The notes: generated by a model from the letters alone, not told the origin. Numbered from the stretch's first letter, positions 22,364 to 29,606 are shown. The stretch is DNA of 64,000 nucleotides from Mixta calida (GCF_002953215.1 NZ_CP026378.1:2462540-2526539), one strand, 5' to 3'. Translations and numbers: made by a program.

Positions 22364-22654
22364 TCAAAATTCGATGGTTATTTGAGAAGAGTCACTGGTT
22401 GCCGCCGGTGACTTTTTCTTTGGTGGAAGCACTGCTTCTACTGCCTGCCGTGCCACTTCCCTGATTAAACTCGTCTCCCATACCTTCTCCAGAAGAACGA
22501 ACGTCACAGCCATATCGTGAATGTTTAACCGGCTGACTTTTGAATCAGCCCAGCCAGCCATCTTCGCGAAATTCGTCTGCCCCATCGTTACCAGGCGAGA
22601 GCGTAATTCGCTTTCCACTTCACGAATCCTTTTGCTGTGTTTTGCTGTGTCCAT
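22364..22654 (-). CDS. cII: CII transcriptional activator
   Basis: 96 aa, as in lambda CII (97 aa). The helix-turn-helix lies around residues 25-45 (QTNFAKMAGWADSKVSRLN), and the C-terminus KKKSPAATSDSSQITIEF closely parallels lambda (KKRPAATERSEQIQMEF), including the degradation tag for FtsH. CII activates the establishment promoter for cI and the integrase promoter. It follows nutR in the right operon, as in lambda. Confidence 0.9.
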   Translation of the reverse strand: MDTAKHSKRIREVESELRSRLVTMGQTNFAKMAGWADSKVSRLNIHDMAVTFVLLEKVWETSLIREVARQAVEAVLPPKKKSPAATSDSSQITIEF

Positions 22655-22732
22655 GTTGAATAATTACCTTGTTGTTTATTGGTTTGTTGTTAAGACGTGA
22701 CATTGCGGTGAGCAAGTCACTAGAGGTTGCTC

Positions 22733-22771
22733 CGGCATTTCGGCAGGAGCGGTTCAGGATGTTAAAGAGCG
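22733..22771 (-). promoter_or_regulatory. nutR site (boxA and imperfect boxB hairpin)
   Basis: Minus strand: CGCTCTTTAACA (22771-22760) is a perfect boxA, identical to the one at nutL. It is followed by CTCCTGCCGAAATGCCGGAG (22752-22733), a hairpin with mismatches that I take as boxB. It lies between cro and cII, as in lambda. The N protein encoded at 24503 would act here. Confidence 0.75.
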
Positions 22772-22778
22772 GTGAAAC

Positions 22779-23006
22779 TTATGCGGCTGAATCAGCTGCT
22801 TTCATGTATCGCTGCGGGTAGAGAATCTGCATCTCACTGATCTTCCCTTTGAAGAACTTTGAGAGTTTCTCTGCCGTTTCGAGAGAGGGAACCTGCATTC
22901 CCCTTTCAATGCGGCTAAGGTTCCCAACATCTAACTGTGTTGCGATGGCTACCTCAGAGATTGTCAGCTTTTTCTCTACACGCATTTTTCTAAGTGGCGT
23001 CTGCAT
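22779..23006 (-). CDS. cro: Cro repressor
   Basis: 75 aa XRE-type protein with HTH at about 13-40 (LTISEVAIATQLDVGNLSRI). It is the first gene of the right operon, opposite cI. Its recognition region (LDVGNLSRIERGMQ) is almost the same as that of the CI protein (SDVGNLSRLERGMQ), so both should bind the same operators. Start ATG 23006 has a GGAGGTG sequence 5 nt upstream. It would shut down cI and then the early promoters during lytic growth. Confidence 0.85.
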   Translation of the reverse strand: MQTPLRKMRVEKKLTISEVAIATQLDVGNLSRIERGMQVPSLETAEKLSKFFKGKISEMQILYPQRYMKAADSAA

Positions 23007-23020
23007 ATTGCACCTCCGTA

Positions 23021-23083
23021 ATGCGCTATACGCATAATATGCGAATTACAAAATATGCGCAAGACGCTTTGCGTGGTACGCAT
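23021..23083. promoter_or_regulatory. Right operators and promoter pR
   Basis: Three operator-like 15-mers share arms of the form ATGCGY-N3-RCGCAT: ATGCGC-TAT-ACGCAT (23021-23035), ATGCGC-AAG-ACGCTT (23055-23069) and TTGCGT-GGT-ACGCAT (23069-23083). pR on the minus strand is TTGCGC (23062-23057), 17 bp, TATTAT (23039-23034), so its elements lie in the first two operators. A half-site at about 23039 may be extra. The cI promoter must lie in the same stretch but is weak by eye. Confidence 0.75.
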
Positions 23084-23104
23084 AAAAAAGGTTGAATATC
23101 CGCC

Positions 23105-23437
23105 ATGAAAATAGGCGACAAGATTAGACAAATTCGCAAAGCGAATAAGATGACCCTGAGTGAGCTTGCGTTGCGGGTAGATAGCGATGTAGGAAATTTG
23201 TCACGCCTTGAGCGTGGTATGCAGGGATACAGCGATGCTCTCATTCACAAGATTGCTGAAGCTCTCGGCGTTCCGGTTTCTGAGCTATTCTCTTCTAATG
23301 AAGCTAATGATACTGTACCTATATACAGTGTTAGTTCCATTATAAAAAAGGGAGGAATGATGTGTACCGGATTGATGTACTTGATGTTTCAGCAAGCGCT
23401 GGTGATGGGGCTGCCTCGAAAGACGTTATTGAGGTAA
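23105..23437 (+). CDS. cI: CI repressor, N-terminal DNA-binding part (frame broken)
   Basis: The first 80 codons encode the XRE HTH domain: KIRQIRKANKMTLSELALRV, then SDVGNLSRLERGMQG. The frame then runs out of homology after VPIYSVSSIIKK and stops at 23437. The missing S24 domain continues in the -1 frame from 23350 (see next entry). The junction is the heptamer A-AAA-AAG at 23344-23350, read in the phase used for -1 slippage. Either a base was lost from the A-run or a programmed shift makes full-length CI. Confidence 0.8.
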   Translation: MKIGDKIRQIRKANKMTLSELALRVDSDVGNLSRLERGMQGYSDALIHKIAEALGVPVSELFSSNEANDTVPIYSVSSIIKKGGMMCTGLMYLMFQQALVMGLPRKTLLR

Positions 23438-23793
23438 TAAGGTCTATAGAGTACGTGCCTGACCAGGCCAGGGTCATATTTGGCAACCGGCCGGAATCAT
23501 CCGTGAAGCTCATCAACGTCCGCGGTGACAGTATGGAAGGAACCATAGAGCCAGGCGATCTCATTTTCGTAGATGTTGGCGTCAGCGTTTTTGATGGTGA
23601 CGGCATTTACGTGTTCGACTTTAATGGCGATATGTTCGTCAAGAGACTACAGAAAGTTAAAAACCAGCTTATCGTAATTTCTGATAATCCGCGTTATCGC
23701 GAGTGGACAATTTCAGAAGAAGAAATGCATATGTTTCATGTTGCTGGACGCGTGATGCTCAGCCAGTCACAGCAGTTCCGCCGTCACGGTTAA
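23362..23793 (+). CDS. cI: CI repressor, C-terminal S24/LexA-like part
   Basis: 143 codons from a GTG that has GGGAGG six nt upstream, so independent translation is possible. VYRIDVLDVSASAGDG is the typical start of the CI cleavage region. Ser of VRGDSMEGTIEPGD and the Lys of MFVKRLQKV form the Ser-Lys dyad for RecA-stimulated self-cleavage and the domain mediates dimerisation. Alone it cannot bind DNA. An intact protein would arise by a -1 shift at 23350, giving ...KKGRNDVYRID.... Confidence 0.8.
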   Translation: MYRIDVLDVSASAGDGAASKDVIEVIRSIEYVPDQARVIFGNRPESSVKLINVRGDSMEGTIEPGDLIFVDVGVSVFDGDGIYVFDFNGDMFVKRLQKVKNQLIVISDNPRYREWTISEEEMHMFHVAGRVMLSQSQQFRRHG

Positions 23794-23812
23794 CTTTCCC
23801 TCAGCATCTTAA

Positions 23813-23835
23813 GCCCGCCAAGTGCGGGCTTTTTT
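23813..23835 (+). terminator. Rho-independent terminator after cI
   Basis: GCCCGC-CAAGT-GCGGGC followed by six T, 20 bp after the repressor stop. It separates cI from the left promoter region. Confidence 0.85.
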
Positions 23836-23927
23836 GTGCCTGCCACATAGCCTGATTAAATATTTTTCTCTTTCTGTTTCATACGCATACATAAAAATCC
23901 CCCCAAATCCAACCTCAAAATCATTTT

Positions 23928-23962
23928 ATGCGCTTGACGCATATGCGTGATGCGCATATTAT
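23928..23962 (+). promoter_or_regulatory. Left operators and promoter pL
   Basis: Two adjacent operators, ATGCGC-TTG-ACGCAT (23928-23942) and ATGCGT-GAT-GCGCAT (23943-23957), match the right-operator form. The promoter TTGACG (23934-23939), 17 bp, TATTAT (23957-23962) is embedded in them, so repressor binding would block polymerase directly. Confidence 0.85.
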
Positions 23963-24006
23963 TCATTCCATCAGCAGGACGCTGAGGCAGTACGAAACGG
24001 ACTTAT

Positions 24007-24048
24007 CGCTCTTTAACATTGATGGGGTTTGTCTCCGCAGAAATGCGG
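24007..24048 (+). promoter_or_regulatory. nutL site (boxA + boxB)
   Basis: boxA CGCTCTTTAACA at 24007-24018, then a perfect hairpin CCGCA-GAAA-TGCGG at 24035-24048 with a GNRA loop, the size of a lambda boxB. It is about 45 nt from the pL start. The Arg-rich N protein from 24503 should bind boxB and turn polymerase into a terminator-resistant form together with host Nus factors. Confidence 0.85.
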
Positions 24049-24502
24049 GGAACTGAAGTTTAACCAAACAGGAGGTGCCAAATGGTGCACTAACGCGGTT
24101 AGACCGCAGCAGCCGAAAGGCGGCAATCGCAGGGTAATAACCTGCGCCCGAATCTCACGTCGTGAGCCAGCTTCGCATCTGGTTAGGGTTAATGAATAGA
24201 AGTCGCGCCGGGGAAGCATCAGGAAAGCCAATCCTGAACTGGTTATGGGCGGCCACAGGGCGGCATACGACTCAAGGGCATGAGCGAGGCCACTGCGAGA
24301 GTGTGGCGCAAAGAGAAGTTGGCTTTGGGATTGGATGAATGCGCAACCTTGCGACTCAGGGCTCCTCCTAACCACATTGGCAATATGGATGTGGACGGCG
24401 ATGACGGGAGCGAAACGTGGCGAACACACTGTAGTCGGCCTAATAGCCGAAAGTCGGTGCACCGGCCATCCAATCACCTAAGCCAATTACCGGAGGTACA
24501 CC
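24049..24502 (+). ncRNA. Long structured leader between nutL and N
   Basis: About 450 nt without a convincing gene. It contains a chain of hairpins: GCGGT-TAG-ACCGC (24095-24107), GCC-GAAA-GGC (24112-24121), CGCAGG-loop-CCTGCG (24128-24146), CTCAC-GTC-GTGAG (24154-24166), and CGGTGCACCG near 24455-24464, with several GNRA-type loops. Near its start AGGAGG precedes a three-codon frame ATG-GTG-CAC-TAA (24082-24093). An 85-codon frame at 24280-24537 overlaps N and is doubtful. Lambda's N leader is about half this length. I read it as a structured regulatory RNA; this is an inference. Confidence 0.45.
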
Positions 24503-24769
24503 ATGACAGTAATCATCACAATTCAGGCTTCCGATAACGCCAGGAATCGTCGTAGAGCGCGTCGTGCTGAGATGCAAGCGCAACGTCAGGCAGATGAGAA
24601 TCTGGCTCGTAAAATCGCTGTAGCCGCTTCTGGGTGCAGCACAAAGGTAGTGAAAGCAACCACCCTGCCGAGTATTCGCGATCGGAATGAAGGCGGTGCT
24701 GTATGTCTGCCAGCTGTGGCGATTTATAACGCCGGGCATCGTCAAACAGGAATAATCACTGCCAGATGA
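24503..24769 (+). CDS. N: Antitermination protein N
   Basis: 88 aa. An N-terminal arginine-rich motif, DNARNRRRARRAEMQAQRQ (about 11-29), parallels lambda N (DAQTRRRERRAEKQAQ) and should bind the boxB hairpin. The rest is hydrophilic and probably disordered until bound to polymerase. The start is fixed by GGAGG about six nt upstream. It is the first gene of the left operon, downstream of nutL and upstream of a terminator that it would overcome. Confidence 0.85.
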   Translation: MTVIITIQASDNARNRRRARRAEMQAQRQADENLARKIAVAASGCSTKVVKATTLPSIRDRNEGGAVCLPAVAIYNAGHRQTGIITAR

Positions 24770-24772
24770 AAT

Positions 24773-24796
24773 AAGGCCCGCATGTGCGGGGCCTTT
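24773..24796 (+). terminator. tL1-like terminator after N
   Basis: AAGGCCCGCA-TG-TGCGGGGCCTTT immediately after the N stop codon. It should stop transcription unless polymerase carries N, so expression of the distal left-operon genes depends on antitermination. Confidence 0.75.
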
Positions 24797-25206
24797 AAAT
24801 TGGTGCGGGCGTAGTGCTACTCCCTTTTTGGGTTAAGTGTTGGAGCTTACTAAGAATTTACTAATATCGTGGCGGTAGCTTGCTTACCCGCAGCGCACAC
24901 CCGCAACCTACCATCAATACCGGACTAAATCCTGAACATGTTATTAGCATAAGCGCTCCTTTTATAATCAATAAAATCATTGGCCATAAAGTTACGAGAT
25001 CAGATGCTAACGCCATGATGCTAAGTACATTCATTCGTAAGCGTTTACCCAACACATAGAGTTTGTTAGCTGAATGCCTATGAAAATAATATTCAATTTT
25101 GAAAAAAATAGCGAGCTGCCAAATGGCGGCTTTTTTTATGTCCATACCAAAGCGCCATTACTCAATGACGCTCCGTTATGAAACCAATCAACGAAGGAAA
25201 TTACCC
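24797..25206. other. Gap with doubtful minus-strand membrane frame
   Basis: 410 bp with no gene I trust. On the minus strand a frame from ATG 25034 to 24861 encodes 57 aa with a long hydrophobic stretch (LVTLWPMILLIIKGALMLIT) and three Cys, which could be a small membrane (exclusion-type) protein. It has no Shine-Dalgarno, and its longer version starts within a terminator. Base composition is AT-rich compared with the surroundings. Confidence 0.3.
25113..25137 (+). terminator. Second left-operon terminator
   Basis: AGCTGCC-AAAT-GGCGGCT followed by seven T. It lies upstream of the CIII-like gene, adding a second N-dependent barrier in the left operon. Confidence 0.8.
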
Positions 25207-25374
25207 ATGCAAATCGCTATTGCTGGGGCGGCATGTGGTCGCCCTTTCCACGCTATTAACTCTATCCAGTTTCACCCGGCAAACATTCTGACCAGCGCCA
25301 GCTTCACACCGCCACCGCGTAAAAGCCTGCTTCAGCGCCTGGTTGAGTTTCTGAACAGGAGTGTTAACCCATGA
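25207..25374 (+). CDS. CIII-like regulatory protein
   Basis: 55 aa from ATG 25207 (AAGGAAAT upstream). It begins MQIAIAGAACGRPF, like lambda CIII (MQYAIAGWPVAGCP), and ends with an amphipathic helix [17 protein letters not shown], comparable to LLERITRKLRDGWKRL..ILN. CIII inhibits FtsH and so stabilises CII. Here a Pro/Ser/Phe-rich spacer of about 25 residues separates the two parts. The left-operon position fits. Identity is likely but not certain. Confidence 0.55.
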   Translation: MQIAIAGAACGRPFHAINSIQFHPANILTSASFTPPPRKSLLQRLVEFLNRSVNP

Positions 25375-25679
25375 ATATCAGACTGAATTTCAAAGACCGG
25401 CAGGAGATTGAAAAAATCATCGCTGGCTTCGATGAGAGCGACAACGAGCGCATCTATGCCGAAGTTGAGGCGATGGACCGGCAGTTTAAATCAAACCCCG
25501 TGACGCCCGTTCTGCGCGCCCTGTGCGACAACATCAACGCATTCGACCTGGCTGCCGACAGTATCGACTTTCAGGAGCGTTTGAATAACGCGCTGTGGGA
25601 CAGCCTGACGGATTACGTGAAGCACGAACACGCGCTGCAAATCTTCATGGGGCGGCGCAGTTTTAACGAGGTGGCGTAA
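25371..25679 (+). CDS. Phage left-operon protein, function unknown
   Basis: 102 aa, strongly acidic and helical, beginning [20 protein letters not shown]. The middle contains [20 protein letters not shown]. It overlaps the CIII-like gene by 4 nt and its stop overlaps the exonuclease start by one base, so it is translated with the recombination genes. No motif for enzyme activity. It may be an accessory or host-takeover protein. Confidence 0.6.
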   Translation: MNIRLNFKDRQEIEKIIAGFDESDNERIYAEVEAMDRQFKSNPVTPVLRALCDNINAFDLAADSIDFQERLNNALWDSLTDYVKHEHALQIFMGRRSFNEVA

Positions 25680-26497
25680 TGGAGCCCGGCGTCTACTTCG
25701 ATATCAGTAATGAGGATTATCACCGCGGCGCCGGAATCAGCAAATCGCAGCTGGATGATATAGCTATCAGCCCAGCCATCTACCAGTGGAAAAAGCACGC
25801 CCCGGTCGATGCAGAGAAAACTGCTGCGCTGGATTTAGGCACTGCTCTGCACTGTCTTTTGCTGGAGCCGGATGAATTCAGCAAGCGCTTTGAGATAGCG
25901 CCGGAAGTTAACCGAAGGACGACAGCAGGAAAGGAGAAGGAAAAGGAGTTCATAGAACGGTGTGAAGCGAAAGGAATCACGCCAATCACCCACGAAGACA
26001 GCAGGAAGCTGTACCTGATGCGTGACAGTGCAATGGCTCACCCGATAGCCAGATGGATGCTTGAGGCGCAAGGAAGGGCTGAGGCCAGCATCTACTGGAA
26101 CGACAGTGAAACAGGAGTTTTATGCCGCTGCCGGCCAGACAAAATGATTACTGAGTTCAACTGGTGCGTGGACGTAAAAAGCACTGCTGACATCATCAAA
26201 TTCCAGAAAGACTTTTATTCATACCGCTATCACGTACAGGACGCGTTCTACTCAGATGGATATGAGTCGAATTTTAATGAAGCCCCAACTTTTGCATTTC
26301 TTGCTGTAAGCACATCAATCGACTGCGGACGCTATCCGGTGCAGGTGTTCATCATGGACCAGCAAGCTAAAGACGCAGGCAGAGCCGAATACAAACGCAA
26401 TTTATCCACTTTCGCTGAATGCCTGTCACGGAATGAATGGCCGGGCATCGCAACCCTGTCACTGCCCTTTTGGGCGAAGGAGTTAAAGAATGAGTAA
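25679..26497 (+). CDS. RecE-type exodeoxyribonuclease VIII (C-terminal nuclease form)
   Basis: 272 aa, equivalent to the nuclease domain of Rac RecE. PD-(D/E)XK elements are visible: [16 protein letters not shown] (about 52-67), CRPDKM with Asp154, CVDVKST with Asp165 and Lys167, and Q187xxxY191 (QDAFY). It degrades the 5' strand of double-stranded ends to leave 3' tails for the RecT annealer encoded next door, with which it overlaps by 8 nt. Together they form a RecET-type recombination module. Confidence 0.9.
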   Translation: MEPGVYFDISNEDYHRGAGISKSQLDDIAISPAIYQWKKHAPVDAEKTAALDLGTALHCLLLEPDEFSKRFEIAPEVNRRTTAGKEKEKEFIERCEAKGITPITHEDSRKLYLMRDSAMAHPIARWMLEAQGRAEASIYWNDSETGVLCRCRPDKMITEFNWCVDVKSTADIIKFQKDFYSYRYHVQDAFYSDGYESNFNEAPTFAFLAVSTSIDCGRYPVQVFIMDQQAKDAGRAEYKRNLSTFAECLSRNEWPGIATLSLPFWAKELKNE

Positions 26498-27311
26498 CCA
26501 GCCACCTATCGCCAGCGCTGACCTGCAGAAGACGCAGCAGAGCAAGCAGATAGTGAACAAAACGCCAGAGCAGACGCTTGTCGGCTTCATGAATCAGCCT
26601 GCAATGAAGAGCCAGCTTGCGGCGGCGCTACCGCGTCACATGACGGCAGACCGCATGATTCGCATCGTCACTACGGAAATTCGCAAGACGCCCGCGCTGG
26701 CACAGTGTGACCAGAGCAGCTTTATTGGCGCAGTTGTTCAGTGCTCTCAGCTCGGCCTTGAGCCCGGCAGCGCGTTAGGCCATGCCTACCTGCTACCGTT
26801 CGGCAACGGCAAGTCTAAATCTGGTCAGTCGAACGTCCAGCTCATTATCGGCTACCGCGGGATGATAGACCTTGCCCGTCGCTCAGGACAAATCGTCAGC
26901 CTGTCCGCTCGCGTCGTTCGTGCAGATGATGAGTTCAGCTTTGAATACGGACTCGAAGAGAACCTGACTCACCGTCCCGGTGAAAACGAAGACGCCCCCA
27001 TCACTCACGTATACGCCGTGGCGCGACTCAAGGATGGTGGTACCCAGTTTGAAGTAATGACTGTGAAGCAGGTCGAAAAGGTTAAAGCGCAGAGCAAAGC
27101 CTCAGGCAATGGCCCGTGGGTTACGCACTGGGAAGAAATGGCAAAGAAAACCGTCATTCGCCGCCTGTTCAAATACCTGCCGGTCAGCATCGAAATGCAA
27201 AAGGCCGTTGTTCTCGATGAGAAAGCAGAGAGCGACATTGACCAGGATAACGCCTCAGTTCTGAGTGCGGAATACAGCGTTCTGGAGAATGGAGATGAAA
27301 CAGCCAACTGA
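26490..27311 (+). CDS. recT: RecT single-strand annealing protein
   Basis: 273 aa, the size of Rac RecT (269). Conserved blocks include [20 protein letters not shown] (about 46-65), [20 protein letters not shown] (about 88-107) and [17 protein letters not shown] (about 118-134), all typical of RecT. It coats single-stranded tails and pairs homologous strands, promoting phage recombination. It overlaps the exonuclease gene by 8 nt. Confidence 0.95.
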   Translation: MSNQPPIASADLQKTQQSKQIVNKTPEQTLVGFMNQPAMKSQLAAALPRHMTADRMIRIVTTEIRKTPALAQCDQSSFIGAVVQCSQLGLEPGSALGHAYLLPFGNGKSKSGQSNVQLIIGYRGMIDLARRSGQIVSLSARVVRADDEFSFEYGLEENLTHRPGENEDAPITHVYAVARLKDGGTQFEVMTVKQVEKVKAQSKASGNGPWVTHWEEMAKKTVIRRLFKYLPVSIEMQKAVVLDEKAESDIDQDNASVLSAEYSVLENGDETAN

Positions 27312-27459
27312 CGCAATCCGGGTCGGGCGCATAGCCCTGCCCTACAGCCGCAAGGAGCGCGGCTGGGTTACTCCAACCGGGAAAGTTATCCGCAATCCTC
27401 TCCGGGCTCAGCGAGCAGCTGAGCTAATCAACGACCGACTACCTCCTGAATACAGGTGA
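27295..27459 (+). CDS. DUF1317 family phage protein
   Basis: 54 aa from ATG 27295 within the end of recT. The sequence [44 protein letters not shown] follows the lambda DUF1317 pattern (NIRVGAITFVYS..KRGWVFPG..VIRNPLKAQRLAEEIN). In lambda this protein is encoded near the red genes. The function is unknown. GGAG upstream supports this start over the longer frame from 27265. Confidence 0.75.
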   Translation: MKQPTDAIRVGRIALPYSRKERGWVTPTGKVIRNPLRAQRAAELINDRLPPEYR

Positions 27460-27462
27460 CCT

Positions 27463-27684
27463 ATGCGCAAACACAGACGCAGGCTGAAAACGGAAGCAGG
27501 CCGGGTTCGCGATGGATGGCTTATTGAGCTTGAGGATGGGCTGGCGGTGCAGGTGACGGATGTGAAGCACCTCGGCAACAGGGTTTCGTTCTGGACAGGC
27601 GGCACCGAGTGGTCGCTTGAGCATGAAGATATCGTTTATCGGGTTATCGATATGGAACTAATTAAGGACAACAGCAATGACTGA
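27463..27684 (+). CDS. Small beta-rich phage protein, function unknown
   Basis: 73 aa. A very basic N-terminus (MRKHRRRLKTEAGRVRDGW) is followed by a beta-rich body (LEDGLAVQVTDVKHLGNRVS). The start is 3 bp after the DUF1317 gene and its end overlaps the next gene by 8 nt. Basic charge suggests nucleic-acid contact. Not recognised. Confidence 0.5.
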   Translation: MRKHRRRLKTEAGRVRDGWLIELEDGLAVQVTDVKHLGNRVSFWTGGTEWSLEHEDIVYRVIDMELIKDNSND

Positions 27685-28384
27685 CATTATAGAACTGACA
27701 CAGCGTATGCGCGAAGCGGCAGAGAACGCGACGCGGGGCGAATGGATTAAAGAGAATGGGGATGGCTGGGAGGCAATTTGCTGTGATGATGATCAGGCCA
27801 ACGGTAATTTTATTATTGCCAAATTTCTTGGCCCTGACAAAGCCAGAAATCGTGAGTTCGTGCAGGCAGTGCAGCCGCAGAACATCCGTACTCTCTGTGA
27901 CGCAATAGCGCAACGTGACGCGCAGAACAGCGAATTACGCGCGCAGATAGCAGCGCTGAAGGCTGACTTTATACGCCTTGATAGGCAAATGTCAGTTCTG
28001 GAGCAGACAGGGATAACTGACCGTGACAGGGCAGATAAGGCAGAAGCGCAGATAGCGGAGCTGGCGAAGCAGGAGCCTGTCTATCAATTCATAATGAATC
28101 GCCCAGACATAGACGGATATATCGAATGGGTGGACTGCAATAAAGACTATTTCGATAGCTGTGGTGATGATATGCGCAGAATCGTCTATGCCGCGCCGCC
28201 AGCGCCGTTTGTTGTGCCTGATGAGGTAGTTGTTTTTCTAAACCACCTTGAAGATGTATTGCCGTATGAGGCGTTTAATATGATTGACGTGAAAATCTGG
28301 AACAGCGTGTCAATGCTGTCACGAACCGAAGTATTCCGAGCGGCCATGCTCAACCGGGCCGCTGACGGGAGCGTGGCAGAATGA
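27677..28384 (+). CDS. Ead/Ea22-like phage protein
   Basis: 235 aa. The N-terminus (LTQRMREAAENATRGEWIKE) and coiled-coil middle (about 75-135: DAIAQRDAQNSELRAQIAAL, DRADKAEAQIAELAKQ) are typical of the Ead/Ea22-like family found in the accessory left region of many lambdoid phages. The C-terminal part is acidic. The role is unknown; these proteins vary widely by domain shuffling. It overlaps the next gene by 4 nt. Confidence 0.65.
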   Translation: MTDIIELTQRMREAAENATRGEWIKENGDGWEAICCDDDQANGNFIIAKFLGPDKARNREFVQAVQPQNIRTLCDAIAQRDAQNSELRAQIAALKADFIRLDRQMSVLEQTGITDRDRADKAEAQIAELAKQEPVYQFIMNRPDIDGYIEWVDCNKDYFDSCGDDMRRIVYAAPPAPFVVPDEVVVFLNHLEDVLPYEAFNMIDVKIWNSVSMLSRTEVFRAAMLNRAADGSVAE

Positions 28385-28779
28385 AAATGACAAATGAAGA
28401 ACGGAAGGCGCTGATTGGTTTCATCAATGCGGAAATAGCCAGAATTCAGCGCAAAGAAGAACTGTGGGACGGTGACCGTATGCGCATCGCCTCACATCGC
28501 CTTTCACTGGCGGCATTAACCGCTGAGCCGGTGGCGTGGGAAGTCAAAGGCATCCTCTGTCATACCAAAGAGGAAGCGGATAAATACGTTGGCACTCCTG
28601 TGCCGCTGATGGAATCGTTAATTGACAACACCGCGCAGCAGTATGAGGCGCTGGCAGGATGGAAGATGGTGCCGGTTGAGCCGACAGCGGAAATGTATGA
28701 CGCTGGCGATAAGCAGCTAGCCACAAAGCAGGTATGGGATGCAATGCTCGCGGCAGCACCGAAACCGGAGGGACAGTGA
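28381..28779 (+). CDS. Ea22-like accessory protein, function unknown
   Basis: 132 aa. It starts MKMTNEERKALIGFINAEIA and contains LTAEPVAWEVKGILCHTKEE and the terminal pattern GWKMVPVEPTAEMYDAGDKQ ... VWDAMLAAAPKP, shared by a large set of enterophage accessory proteins. No enzymatic motif. Its end overlaps a GTG-started gene. Confidence 0.6.
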   Translation: MKMTNEERKALIGFINAEIARIQRKEELWDGDRMRIASHRLSLAALTAEPVAWEVKGILCHTKEEADKYVGTPVPLMESLIDNTAQQYEALAGWKMVPVEPTAEMYDAGDKQLATKQVWDAMLAAAPKPEGQ

Positions 28780-28958
28780 CCAGATTCAAATACTCCCTCA
28801 CCATGCTTCTTCCGGCGTTTATCGTCTGTTGGCCAATAGGAAAGTCTGCAAAGGCCATTGAAAGAATAGCCAGAAAGGTCAGATTAAAATGTGCCTATAA
28901 GATGCGGGACGTTTTAGCGGGAATTCCAACAGACGAAAGTAAGGAGAATGAATGTTAG
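28776..28958 (+). CDS. Small membrane-anchored phage protein (GTG start)
   Basis: 60 aa from GTG 28776, preceded by GGAGGG; the GTGA overlap with the previous stop supports it. A hydrophobic segment (YSLTMLLPAFIVCWPIG, about 5-21) is followed by a basic helix (KAIERIARKVRLKCAYKMRD), giving a probable single-span protein with a cytoplasmic basic tail. Unrecognised. Confidence 0.5.
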   Translation: MTRFKYSLTMLLPAFIVCWPIGKSAKAIERIARKVRLKCAYKMRDVLAGIPTDESKENEC

Positions 28959-29110
28959 CAGGCTTCATACTCCTCATTACCGCTCACTCTCACGCCCTAC
29001 CCGTTACTGAAACCATCTATCCCACCAAAGCAGAATGCGAAGCCATCAGAGTCAGGCTGAATGAGTGCCGCCCGATGGTGACTCTCGACTGCTCGCCTGT
29101 TTATCGATAG
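28952..29110 (+). CDS. Small putatively secreted phage protein (52 aa)
   Basis: Hand-translated from ATG 28952, AAGGAG five nt upstream. MLAGFILLITAHSHALPVTE looks like a short signal peptide cleaved after HA or LP, followed by a 35-residue mature part with three Cys (CEAIRVRLNECRPMVTLDC). This resembles the organisation of DUF1482-type small periplasmic phage proteins, although the sequence differs. It overlaps the previous gene by 7 nt. Confidence 0.5.
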   Translation: MLAGFILLITAHSHALPVTETIYPTKAECEAIRVRLNECRPMVTLDCSPVYR

Positions 29111-29141
29111 CCGCGATATACTCCACTCAGGAGGTATCGTC

Positions 29142-29384
29142 ATGTCACACAATCTCGCAGCACGCAGCAAAGAAGAAAGGGATAAGGTTAACGTGGATTT
29201 AGCCGCGTCAGGCGTGGCTTACAAAGAGCGCATGAACCAGCCAGTTATCCCGCAGCAGGTAGAGATGGAGCAGCCGGAAGAGTTACGCGGTTACTTCAGG
29301 GAGCGATTGCAGCATTACAGACAGGTAGCACTGCAGCTGCCTAAAGGTACTGACCCGGTTTATTTAAAAGAGGAGAGTAAATAA
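29142..29384 (+). CDS. Left-operon accessory protein, function unknown
   Basis: 80 aa, charged and helical, beginning MSHNLAARSKEERDKVNVDL. The second half (EELRGYFRERLQHYRQVALQ) forms a long amphipathic helix. AGGAGG upstream gives a strong start. It shares its last base with the first base of the zinc-ribbon gene that follows. No family recognised with confidence. Confidence 0.55.
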   Translation: MSHNLAARSKEERDKVNVDLAASGVAYKERMNQPVIPQQVEMEQPEELRGYFRERLQHYRQVALQLPKGTDPVYLKEESK

Positions 29385-29548
29385 TGTCATCAGGAATGCC
29401 AGACAAATGTCCAAAATGCGGTTCAAATCATTTAGAAAAGGAAAGGCATCCAAATGGAGCGCAAACTGGCGACTGGGTTTGCTCTGAGTGCGGAGATACA
29501 GGGTGGATCAAAACGAAGCCCATTGATAAGCCAAACGTTAAAAGTTAA
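29384..29548 (+). CDS. Small zinc-ribbon protein (54 aa)
   Basis: Hand-translated: ATG 29384 to TAA 29548, with AGGAGAG upstream. CPKCGSNHL at about residue 8 and CSECGDTGW at about residue 34 make a four-Cys zinc ribbon. The layout resembles short Lar-like restriction-alleviation proteins, which share a CPFCG...C..CG plan, but the similarity is too short to claim function. A terminator follows. Confidence 0.55.
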   Translation: MSSGMPDKCPKCGSNHLEKERHPNGAQTGDWVCSECGDTGWIKTKPIDKPNVKS

Positions 29549-29559
29549 CAGGCAAATGA

Positions 29560-29582
29560 AACCTGCTTCGGCAGGTTTTTTT
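29560..29582 (+). terminator. Left-operon terminator
   Basis: AACCTGC-TTCG-GCAGGTT followed by a T-run of about seven. It separates the accessory cluster from the genes near int, and again would need N modification to be crossed. Confidence 0.85.
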
Positions 29583-29606
29583 ACGCCAAAATTTCGGAGA
29601 AACAAC

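Noticed and set aside
24280-24537. 85-codon plus-strand frame in the nutL-N leader
   Set aside because: It starts with only a weak AAGG signal, runs 35 nt into N in another frame, and its DNA is full of hairpins. I treat it as leader RNA, although it cannot be excluded.
24861-25145. 94-codon minus-strand frame with a hydrophobic segment
   Set aside because: The start falls inside a terminator hairpin of the plus strand, and the internal ATG (25034) has no ribosome site. Kept only as a remark on the gap.
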